From NCBI GenBank assembly GCA_015486555.1, contig WFRL01000069.1, positions 1-12,169 on the forward strand: 12,169 nucleotides of DNA, given 5' to 3'. The translations under genes and the position numbers were made by a program. Numbering within the stretch: the first letter of the stretch is position 1; each line of letters opens with the position of its first letter. Positions 6,636 through 12,169 of the stretch are shown piece after piece. The notes beneath the pieces were generated by a model. That model made no database searches. It worked only from the letters and a program-made list of their open reading frames with translations, and had not been told where the DNA came from. The DNA comes from Candidatus Microgenomates bacterium. GTDB lineage: Bacteria; Patescibacteriota; Microgenomatia; JAADGY01.

Positions 6636-7571
6636 TTAACGGGAACTAACTAGACGCTTAAACCGCCAATACTCTAAGATTCGTAGACCAATATACTTAC
6701 CAACAAAGGTATCGATCAAAATAATAAGAAAAGTAGTTAGCTCAATATGGGTAATCATAACTATTTGAACCCAATCTGAAGTGAGTACCAAGTAAACTAG
6801 AAGGGCGATTAACAAAGTTTGAAGGGTAAAATAAATAGCTTCACGAAGGGAGCGGCCGATTTGAATTTCCATAAAACTTTCAGCCAGAAGAATCATGATA
6901 ATGATGGGGAAGATAGAGAGGGTGTAGACGTCAAGGGTAGTGTAAAGGACTAGAAAATAGAAGAGAATAACCATAGAAAGAGAGATGAAGACCATAATTA
7001 AGGCCATGCGAGGGAGGTATTGGATCCGAAAGTGAAGTTTTTTAAGAATAAGGCGAAATAAAGTAAGAGTAATAACGATGGTGAAAAAAATTATTAAACC
7101 AACCTCTACCCCGGCTGAGAGGAAAGCTACCGAAAGAACAGTTGGGGTAAAGATACCTAAACCTCTTAAACCAACAATGTGGCGGAGAATAGCGATGAGT
7201 GAAGCAGCTAAAGGTAGGAGGAGGATAAGAACAATAGTATTAACTGGTAAACCATGTTGAACGCTTCGTTGGACGATGTAGGTAATAAAATTATTCCAGC
7301 TGGGATGGTTGATTGGTCGGGCCAAAAGGGCTCGCTCCAGTTTGTTTTTAGGCTTTGTTGGTTGGGTAATATCGCTTTTTTGTGGCTTAGGGGGGATAGG
7401 TTTAGATGATTGGCTAGCTGTTGCTGAGTCGCTGGCCAAGGGTTCGAAGGTAGCATTGGCCCGAGGGGTAGGAGTAGGTAGTTTTTGACTAAGAGCTAAT
7501 GAAGTTCTGGGAAGGAAAATTAGTCCAAAAATGGTTAGAATTAAGACTAGAAATAAAGAGAAATATCTCAT
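6636..7571 (-). CDS. 7TM_transglut-type membrane protein without transglutaminase domain
   Basis: This is a 311-aa integral membrane protein. Residues 4-21 are a signal peptide or anchor. Residues 24-78 are rich in Pro, Ser and Thr, a likely extracytoplasmic linker. From about 110 onward there are roughly seven hydrophobic helices (about 111-130, 138-153, 156-176, 187-209, 217-233, 246-264, 276-294). The segment LLPLAASLIAILRHIVGLRGLGIFTPT (positions 117-143) fits the conserved start of the 7TM domain found in proteins annotated as inactive transglutaminase fused to 7 transmembrane helices. Those usually carry a transglutaminase-like domain before the 7TM part; here only the short linker is left. 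The family is regularly encoded beside RimK-related ligases, as here. It is the first gene of the run, with a TAAAAT box (complement of 7579-7584) 7 nt before the ATG, allowing a leaderless or very short-leader transcript. Confidence 0.75.
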   Translation of the reverse strand: MRYFSLFLVLILTIFGLIFLPRTSLALSQKLPTPTPRANATFEPLASDSATASQSSKPIPPKPQKSDITQPTKPKNKLERALLARPINHPSWNNFITYIVQRSVQHGLPVNTIVLILLLPLAASLIAILRHIVGLRGLGIFTPTVLSVAFLSAGVEVGLIIFFTIVITLTLFRLILKKLHFRIQYLPRMALIMVFISLSMVILFYFLVLYTTLDVYTLSIFPIIIMILLAESFMEIQIGRSLREAIYFTLQTLLIALLVYLVLTSDWVQIVMITHIELTTFLIILIDTFVGKYIGLRILEYWRFKRLVSSR

Positions 7572-7613
7572 AACTCTAATTTTATCATCGATGGGTTAAA
7601 ATAAAGGGCAGTA
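7572..7613. promoter_or_regulatory. Compact divergent promoter region (7TM operon / tRNA-Ile)
   Basis: Only 42 bp separate the 7TM gene start (minus) from the tRNA (plus). A TAAAAT box occurs on each strand: plus 7597-7602, 11 nt before the tRNA, and minus (complement of 7579-7584), 7 nt before the ATG. The -35 boxes are poor on both strands. The two promoters would overlap, so they may compete. Confidence 0.4.
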
Positions 7614-7687
7614 GCGCCTGTAGCTCAAGTGGTTAGAGCACCGATCTTATAAGTCGGGGGTTGCTGGTTCAAGTCCAGCCAGGCGCA
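7614..7687 (+). tRNA. tRNA-Ile (anticodon UAU)
   Basis: The full cloverleaf can be folded by eye. The 7-bp acceptor is GCGCCTG/CAGGCGC (7614-7620 and 7680-7686). The D arm is GCTC...GAGC. The anticodon stem is CCGAT/GTCGG with loop CTTATAA, giving anticodon TAT at 7648-7650. The variable loop is GGGTT and the T arm is GCTGG-TTCAAGT-CCAGC. The discriminator is A73 at 7687. The next bases are CCT, so a complete CCA is not encoded and must be added or repaired by nucleotidyltransferase. The body (TGTAGCTCAAGTGGTTAGAGC) resembles bacterial tRNA-Ile. The UAU anticodon would read AUA, which most bacteria read with a lysidine-modified CAU tRNA. AUA codons are used here, for example in smpB and hrcA. 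Confidence 0.93.
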
Positions 7688-7691
7688 CCTG

Positions 7692-8237
7692 ATGAGCATC
7701 TCAACCAAAACCGGCGATAAGGGTCAGACTCAATGGCGAGATAAACGTCTTTCCAAGGGAGAGATTAACTTTGAGTTTGTTGGTAATCTTGATGAGTTAA
7801 ATGCCTGGTTGGGAATGGTGAAGAGTTTTTCTTCAGATCTTAAATATAATCATCTTTTGACTCAAATTCAGAAGGATATTATGCTTCTTTCTTCCCTTCA
7901 AGCATTTTCTCAATTGGTGGATGTTACTCAAGTATTGAGACGTCTCCGGAAGGGGTTGAAAGATATGGAGTCAGCTGCAGCTAAATTAGAGAAAGAACTG
8001 CCTTCTCAAAAGCATTTTCTTTTACCTGGGGGGACAAAGGAAGCAGTTTTGACTAATGTAGCTCGGACAGTTTGCCGTCGGGCTGAACGCTCTGCAGTCC
8101 GTTATTTTGGTCATCGGTCTAAAAAAGAAGGGATAGAAGTTACTTTGGCTTATCTTAACCGTTTATCTGATTTTCTTCATCTCCTAATGAGGTGGTTTAA
8201 CTTTCGGTCTGATAAGCAAGAAGAGTATTGGGTGTGA
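7692..8237 (+). CDS. PduO-type corrinoid adenosyltransferase
   Basis: This enzyme transfers the adenosyl group of ATP to cob(I)alamin, making adenosylcobalamin. It is 181 aa, about the family length. Motifs in order are: STKTGDKGQTQW (4-15, family TKTGDxGxT), KRLSKG (18-23), VGNLDELNAWLG (30-41, family GTVDELNAxLG), LLPGGTKEAVLTNVARTVCRRAER (110-133, family LPGGxxxAAxLHxARTVxRRAER) and LAYLNRLSDFLHLLMRW (152-168). The usual GG after TxL is replaced by WRD, a local divergence in the ATP-binding N-terminus. The start at 7692 is set by the conserved TKTGD lying five residues in. The ATG lies only 4 nt after the tRNA discriminator and no SD is present. It is likely cotranscribed with the tRNA and would become near-leaderless after tRNA 3' processing. 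The cofactor may come from salvage; no B12 synthesis gene is seen. Confidence 0.88.
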   Translation: MSISTKTGDKGQTQWRDKRLSKGEINFEFVGNLDELNAWLGMVKSFSSDLKYNHLLTQIQKDIMLLSSLQAFSQLVDVTQVLRRLRKGLKDMESAAAKLEKELPSQKHFLLPGGTKEAVLTNVARTVCRRAERSAVRYFGHRSKKEGIEVTLAYLNRLSDFLHLLMRWFNFRSDKQEEYWV

Positions 8238-8797
8238 GTTGGAACTGGGAATTAAGAACTAGGAGCTAGGAATGAATCACTCTCCCGAAGTGTGATTTAT
8301 TACTCTTCGGGAGTGTGATGAAATTGGAGAATGGAACTAGGAACTAGGTTATTAGTTCGTAAAGTTATAAAGTAGAACCCCCTTGAGGAGTCATCTTGAG
8401 GAGCTGGGGCGACGAAGGATCTAGTGAGCGTAGCGAGTGCGGGGATTGGCACTTAGGCTTGGGAGCACACCCCTGCGCCTTCGGCTAGATTCTTCGTCGC
8501 TATGGCTCCTCAGGATGACCCATTTGTAAGGTAACTATCCACTCTCCACGTCATCCCGACTTGTCGGGATCTAGCCAAAGGCACACTTTTCCTCGTCATC
8601 CTGAACAAGCCGACAGGCGAAGTGAAGGATCTAGCCGAAGGCGCATGGTCGTCTACTCACGCCTGGGAGTTAAGACTTTGCGCTGCGCTAGATTCTTCCC
8701 CCTACCGAAGGGGGGTCAAATGATTTGTTAATAAGCTAAGTTCCGAGTTCCGATTACCTAGTTCCTCAAACCTAGTTCCTAACTCCAGTTTCAGACC
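8238..8797. repeat. Second large block of interspersed repeats
   Basis: No gene is present. The block holds GGAACT/CTAGG words right after the stop codon (8238-8272), a 15-bp hairpin (8276-8319), more GGAACTAGG (8331-8350) and TAAAGTAGAAC (8368-8378). Unit G (8390-8443) faces its near-perfect inverse H (8473-8519). Unit I (8550-8584) has the hairpin ATCCCGA-CTTG-TCGGGAT (8553-8570). Unit J (8595-8645) follows, and then unit K (8676-8724, containing CCCCCTACCGAAGGGGGG), an inverted relative of the unit at 1-50. Inverted TAGTTCC words close the block (8738-8785). Each unit has the frame GTCATYCTGA ... GAWCTAG or its complement. The block ends just before the hrcA promoter. Confidence 0.8.
8276..8319 (+). 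terminator. Stem-loop after the adenosyltransferase gene, possible terminator
   Basis: The arms 8276-8290 (ATCACTCTCCCGAAG) and 8305-8319 (CTTCGGGAGTGTGAT) pair over 15 bp with one mismatch, with a 14-nt loop. It starts about 40 nt past the stop codon. No T-tract follows (GAAATTGG), so it is not a classic intrinsic terminator. It could be an RNA-stabilising hairpin or another repeat unit. Confidence 0.4.
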
Positions 8798-8825
8798 TTG
8801 ACAAAAGCTTAGCACTCAATATATT
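8798..8825 (+). promoter_or_regulatory. hrcA operon promoter
   Basis: A perfect TTGACA -35 lies at 8798-8803 and TATATT at 8820-8825 is the -10, with a 16-bp spacer. It is the strongest promoter in the window by match. The CIRCE operator covers most of the spacer, the -10 and the start point, so repressor binding would block RNA polymerase directly. Confidence 0.85.
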
Positions 8826-8835
8826 ATTGTGCTAA
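8809..8835 (+). promoter_or_regulatory. CIRCE operator (HrcA-binding site)
   Basis: TTAGCACTC (8809-8817), 9 nt, then TTGTGCTAA (8827-8835). The CIRCE consensus is TTAGCACTC-N9-GAGTGCTAA; the left arm is perfect and the right arm has 7 of 9 positions. The N9 spacing is exact. It lies directly upstream of hrcA, consistent with autoregulation of the heat-shock operon. Confidence 0.92.
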
Positions 8836-8855
8836 AGATTAGTAAAAGGAGAATT

Positions 8856-9584
8856 ATGGCTTTGAGTGATAGACAGATCCGGATTTTAAAGGTGGTTATT
8901 GAGGAATTTATTAAAACCGCCCACCCTGTAGGATCAAAGGTTATTGAGGATAAATATCATATCGGTGTTTCTCCAGCTACTATTCGTAATGAAATGGTTG
9001 CTCTAACTGAGGAAAATTTTCTCTTTCAGCCTCATACCTCAGCTGGACGGGTGCCGACTACGACAGCTATGCGCTTTTATGTCCGAAATCTAATTAATCC
9101 TCATATTACTGATGTCTCTGCCCAAGAAGAAGTTAATTTTAAATCCCGGATCTACCCTAAAAAGGGTAGTCTAGAAGATATCTTTGGAGAGACTATTCAT
9201 TTCCTAGCGGATAATCTTCATAGCTTAGCGGTTGCCTCAGAGGAAGAGGATGAAGCTGAATATGCTGGTTTGAGTTATCTTTTAGATTATCCTGAGTTTC
9301 TAGAAATTAACCTGGTAAAACGTCTCTTAACTCTTCTTGATCAGGAAGAAAAGTTGTGGGAAATATTCAATCTGAAAAATGAGGAGAAGGAAGTAGTTAC
9401 TCTTATTGGGGAAGAACTGGGTGATGAAGAGCTTTATAATTATGGTTTTGTTTATACCCCCCTAGAAATTGGTCCCCGACGGAGTTTTATTGGTATAATT
9501 GGTCCTTACCGTCTGGATTATAAAGTTATTATTCCTCGACTTCGGTTAATTAGGAAGTTAATTCTCGAAACGTTGGGGAGTTAA
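8856..9584 (+). CDS. hrcA: Heat-inducible transcription repressor HrcA (short form)
   Basis: HrcA binds CIRCE and represses chaperone genes; GroEL usually modulates it. The ATG at 8856 is preferred because AAAAGGAG (8844-8851) sits 4 nt upstream; an in-frame GTG at 8829 lies inside CIRCE and is unlikely. The protein is then 242 aa, well below the usual 340 or so. The winged-helix DNA-binding region is well kept: LSDRQIRILKVVIEEFI (3-19), HPVGSKVI, VSPATIRNEMVAL (about 41-53) and QPHTSAGRVPT (about 61-71). The C-terminal signature is also present (FIGIIGPYRLDYKVIIP, near 210-226). The missing length is in the middle, where typical HrcA has its GAF-like and inserted dimerisation regions. It is first in hrcA-grpE-dnaK, 1 nt before grpE. 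Confidence 0.92.
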   Translation: MALSDRQIRILKVVIEEFIKTAHPVGSKVIEDKYHIGVSPATIRNEMVALTEENFLFQPHTSAGRVPTTTAMRFYVRNLINPHITDVSAQEEVNFKSRIYPKKGSLEDIFGETIHFLADNLHSLAVASEEEDEAEYAGLSYLLDYPEFLEINLVKRLLTLLDQEEKLWEIFNLKNEEKEVVTLIGEELGDEELYNYGFVYTPLEIGPRRSFIGIIGPYRLDYKVIIPRLRLIRKLILETLGS

Positions 9585-9585
9585 A

Positions 9586-10044
9586 ATGATAAAGAAGCCT
9601 AGAAAGGCCAGCTTGGACGAAAAAAAGAAACTAGAGAAGGAGCTCAAAGAAGTTCGGCATCGTTTGGCGCGGGCTCTGGCTGATTACCAGAATTTGGAGC
9701 GTCATTTTCGAGATGAAATGAAACAACAAGTGTTTTTAGTTAAAAAACAATTATTGGAAGAAGTGATTGAGATTTATCAAGTGGTAGAAAAGATGTTAGT
9801 CAGGAAAAAAGATAACGACTTAGAACTAATTCGATCTCAGTTTGAAGTCTTACTTAAACGTTGGCAGGTAAAGAGAATAGAGTTAAAGGTGGGGGATAAA
9901 TTTGATCCCCATCTAGCTGAGTGTTTGGAAGTTGTTAAAGGAAAAAAAGAGGATATAATTGTTGAGGTTGTTCGTCCTGGTTATGCTCTAGCTGGCCGGT
10001 TACTTCGGCCGGCCTTAGTTAAAGTAAGTAAAAAGTTAACTTAA
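9586..10044 (+). CDS. grpE: Nucleotide exchange factor GrpE
   Basis: GrpE releases ADP from DnaK and so resets the chaperone cycle. It is a 152-aa protein, on the short side because the acidic N-terminal tail common in the family is nearly absent. Residues 10-75 form a long charged coiled coil with the signature ALADYQNLERHFRDE (30-44). The C-terminal beta-domain ends with GYALAGRLLRPALVKVS (132-148), matching the family GYxLxxRVLRPAxVxV. The SD GGGGAG (9575-9580) lies inside the end of hrcA, 5 nt before the ATG. The hrcA stop and the grpE start are separated by a single base, and dnaK starts 10 nt after the grpE stop, so all three are one transcript under CIRCE control. Confidence 0.94.
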   Translation: MIKKPRKASLDEKKKLEKELKEVRHRLARALADYQNLERHFRDEMKQQVFLVKKQLLEEVIEIYQVVEKMLVRKKDNDLELIRSQFEVLLKRWQVKRIELKVGDKFDPHLAECLEVVKGKKEDIIVEVVRPGYALAGRLLRPALVKVSKKLT

Positions 10045-10050
10045 GGAGGG
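10043..10050 (+). promoter_or_regulatory. Strong Shine-Dalgarno of dnaK
   Basis: AAGGAGGG, overlapping the grpE stop codon and 4 nt before the dnaK ATG. It is the best SD match in the window, in keeping with high DnaK expression. Confidence 0.85.
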
Positions 10051-10054
10051 TCAA

Positions 10055-11929
10055 ATGAGTAGAGTCATTGGTATTGACTTAGGAACTACCAATTCTTGTG
10101 TTGCTGTTATGGAAGGGGGAAAACCAAAGGTTATTCCCTCAAGTGAAGGGCGGAATGTTATTCCTTCGGTCGTTGATTTAGTGGATGGGAAAGTAGGAGA
10201 TGTAGCTAAACGCCAATTGGTTTTAAAACCAGAAGAGACAATTTATTCTATCAAGCGATTGATGGGGCGGCGTTTTGATGATCCGGAAGTCAAAAAAATT
10301 CAAGAAAAAGTTGGTTATAAGATTGTCCGAGGAAGAAATGATTTAGCCTGTGTTGAGGTAAAAGGAAAGGTGTACACTCCCCAGGAGATTTCAGCTAAGA
10401 TTCTCCTTAAAATTAAGAGAGATGCTGAAGCCTATTTAGGAGAAAAGGTCGAGGAAGCAGTTATCACTGTTCCCGCTTACTTTGATGATTCCCAACGTCA
10501 GGCTACTAAGGAAGCTGGCCAAATTGCTGGTTTAAAGGTAAAAAGAATTCTCAATGAACCGACCGCTGCTTCTCTTGCTTACGGATTAGATAAAGGGAAA
10601 ACTCACACTATTGCAGTTTATGATTTAGGTGGAGGTACCTTTGATATCTCCATTCTGGAATTAGGTGAAGGTGTTTTTGAGGTGAAATCAACTAATGGGA
10701 ATACTTATTTAGGAGGGGATGATTTTGACAGTAAGATAGTTGATTGGTTAGTTGAGGAGTTTAAGAAAGAAACTGGAGTTGATCTCCGGAGGGATGTTCA
10801 AGCAATGCAACGGTTAAAAGAGGCCGCTGAAAAAGCAAAGATTGAGCTTTCTTCAACTCAAGAAACTGAGATAAACCTTCCTTTCATTAGTCAGGATGCT
10901 AATAAGCAGCCTCTTCATCTAGTTAAACAATTGACCCGGGCCCAGTTAGAGAACCTAGTCTCTGATCTTATAGAAGCCACTTTTGGGCCAGTGGGAAAGG
11001 CCCTTGAGGATGCAAAATTGAAACCTGCTGATATCAATGAAGTTGTTTTAGTTGGTGGAATGACCCGGATGCCTAAGGTTCAAGAGGAAGTGAGTAAGTT
11101 TTTTGGCCGCCAGCCTCATAAAGGAATTAACCCTGATGAGGTAGTGGCTGTTGGAGCTGCTATCCAAGCTGGAATAATTACGGGAGAGGTAAAAGACATT
11201 GTCCTTCTAGATGTTACCCCCCTAACTTTAGGTATTGAGACCCTGGGAGGAGTAATGACCCCAATCATTAAACGGAATACAACTATTCCCACTGAAAAAA
11301 GTCAGGTATTCTCTACGGCGGCCGATAATCAAACACAGGTAGAAATAAATGTACTTCAAGGAGAACGGCCATTAGCGAAGGATAATAAATCCTTAGGTCG
11401 GTTTATTTTAGATGGGATCCCTCCAGCTCCGCGGGGTGTTCCTCAAATCGAAGTTGCCTTTGAAATAGATACCGATGGTATCCTTAAAGTTTCGGCTAAA
11501 GATAAAGCTACTGGGAAAGCTCAAAACATTGTTATTCGAGGGGCCACTGGGCTAAGTGAGGAAGAAGTAAAAAAGATGGAAGAGGAAGCTAAGAAATATG
11601 AAGAGAAAGATAAAAAAATAAAGGAAAAAATTGAGGCCCGGAATAAACTGGACAGTTTAATCTTTGGAGTAGAAAAAACTTACAAAGATGTCCAGACTAA
11701 GCTGTCTGAGGCTACTAAAAAGGAGCTTGACCAAGCATTAGAAGCAGCTAAGAAAGTTCGGGATGATCAAGAAGCTAGTAAAGAGGATGTAGACAGAACA
11801 TATGAGAATCTTAATGAAGTGATTAGAAAGTATGCTCAAGAACTTTATCAGCAGAAGGGTGGAGAAGAGAAAAACAAGCCTCCCGAAGCTGAGGTTGTTG
11901 ATGAGGAGAAGAAGAAAAAGAAAGATTAG
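10055..11929 (+). CDS. dnaK: Molecular chaperone DnaK (Hsp70)
   Basis: DnaK is the ATP-driven cytoplasmic Hsp70 that binds unfolded segments, with J-proteins and GrpE as partners. It is a full-length 624-aa protein. The ATPase domain is complete: IGIDLGTTNSCVAVMEGG (5-22), VITVPAYFDDSQRQATKEAG (136-155), ILNEPTAASLAYG (165-177), VYDLGGGTFDISILE (188-202) and VVLVGGMTRMPKVQE (330-344). The interdomain linker DIVLLDVTPLTLGIET (381-396) leads into the substrate-binding domain (397-505), followed by the helical lid and a charged tail containing EVVDEEKKKKKD. The sequence is ordinary, unlike some other proteins here. It is last in the operon. dnaJ does not follow within the 240 bp available. The stop TAG runs straight into an AACTAGGAACTAGG repeat. 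Confidence 0.98.
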   Translation: MSRVIGIDLGTTNSCVAVMEGGKPKVIPSSEGRNVIPSVVDLVDGKVGDVAKRQLVLKPEETIYSIKRLMGRRFDDPEVKKIQEKVGYKIVRGRNDLACVEVKGKVYTPQEISAKILLKIKRDAEAYLGEKVEEAVITVPAYFDDSQRQATKEAGQIAGLKVKRILNEPTAASLAYGLDKGKTHTIAVYDLGGGTFDISILELGEGVFEVKSTNGNTYLGGDDFDSKIVDWLVEEFKKETGVDLRRDVQAMQRLKEAAEKAKIELSSTQETEINLPFISQDANKQPLHLVKQLTRAQLENLVSDLIEATFGPVGKALEDAKLKPADINEVVLVGGMTRMPKVQEEVSKFFGRQPHKGINPDEVVAVGAAIQAGIITGEVKDIVLLDVTPLTLGIETLGGVMTPIIKRNTTIPTEKSQVFSTAADNQTQVEINVLQGERPLAKDNKSLGRFILDGIPPAPRGVPQIEVAFEIDTDGILKVSAKDKATGKAQNIVIRGATGLSEEEVKKMEEEAKKYEEKDKKIKEKIEARNKLDSLIFGVEKTYKDVQTKLSEATKKELDQALEAAKKVRDDQEASKEDVDRTYENLNEVIRKYAQELYQQKGGEEKNKPPEAEVVDEEKKKKKD

Positions 11930-12169
11930 AACTAGGAACTAGGAATTAGGTAAAATGACCAATTTTCAATGACCAATTTTCAAATAATATGGAACTAGGA
12001 GCTAAGTTGGAAAATAACCAAATCACAAATTCCAAGTAATCCAAACAAGATCCAAATCACAATGTTCCAAACTTGATTTATTCATATTTCTTTTATTATT
12101 CTTTTTATTTTTAATCATTGGTTATTGGGATTTGTTTGTTTCTTGTAATTTGGTACTTGGAATTTAATA
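11930..12169. repeat. Repeat-rich intergenic region after dnaK
   Basis: AACTAGGAACTAGGAATTAGG words follow the dnaK stop (11930-11950). A 14-bp tandem duplication (AATGACCAATTTTC at 11954-11967 and again 11968-11981) comes next, then GGAACTAGGAGCTAAG (11991-12006). The remainder holds imperfect inverted repeats: AAATTCCAAGTA (12027-12038) with 12154-12165, and ATAACCA (12014-12020) with 12119-12125, around an AT-rich centre. No gene and no clear terminator are seen. The region is cut by the window end. Confidence 0.7.

Noticed and set aside
7078..7260. Plus-strand open frame opposite the 7TM gene
   Set aside because: Its product has no recognisable family pattern and it lies wholly antisense to a hydrophobic, family-like coding region.
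7614..7689. Reading the tRNA as the usual lysidine-type CAU isoleucine tRNA or as a Met tRNA
   Set aside because: The loop is CTTATAA, so positions 34-36 are clearly TAT.
8829..8855. In-frame GTG start that would extend HrcA by nine residues
   Set aside because: The GTG lies inside the CIRCE right arm near the transcription start, and a good SD precedes the ATG at 8856.

Overview
The window looks like chromosomal DNA of an A+T-rich, streamlined bacterium, most likely from the Candidate Phyla Radiation (Patescibacteria). The grounds are small housekeeping genes packed into tight operons, several starts without a visible Shine-Dalgarno (SD) sequence, shortened versions of conserved proteins (HrcA of about 242 aa), and intergenic regions full of short interspersed repeats. 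The lineage is inferred from style and protein character; no rRNA is present to fix it.

Layout. (1) 1-1328: repeat-rich DNA around one small membrane-anchored TPR gene on the minus strand (330-827). A roughly 195-bp composite repeat cassette lies on both sides of this gene in direct orientation, and the 500-bp region upstream of it is bounded by long inverted repeats. (2) 1329-3376, plus strand: a membrane protein with a degenerate PP2C-like N-terminus and a propeller-like C-terminus, overlapping smpB (trans-translation) by ATGA. (3) 7571 down to 3367, minus strand: a four-gene operon-like run of a 7TM membrane protein, an ATP-grasp ligase fused to a retropepsin-like protease domain, a histidine-phosphatase-like protein that has lost its second catalytic histidine, and the tRNA methylthiotransferase mtaB, whose 3' end overlaps that of smpB. 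(4) 7614-8237, plus strand: a tRNA-Ile with anticodon UAU, followed after four nucleotides by a PduO-type corrinoid adenosyltransferase gene. (5) 8238-8797: a second block of the interspersed repeats. (6) 8798-11929, plus strand: a heat-shock operon, hrcA-grpE-dnaK, with a consensus-like sigma-A promoter and an overlapping CIRCE operator; dnaJ does not follow. (7) 11930-12169: more repeats.

How the genes work together. HrcA should repress its own operon through CIRCE, and GrpE is the nucleotide exchange factor of DnaK. SmpB (ribosome rescue), MtaB (tRNA A37 modification) and the unusual tRNA-Ile(UAU) all serve translation. The least understood part is the ligase-protease plus 7TM pair. It belongs to a known but functionally obscure family association (RimK-related ligase, 7TM_transglut, RimK-associated protease), here in a compact form: ligase and protease are fused and the transglutaminase-like domain is absent. 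With the apparent pseudo-phosphatase in the same run, this is the best candidate in the window for an undescribed system. The intergenic repeats, which fall into four subtypes each seen in both large repeat blocks, are the second notable element.
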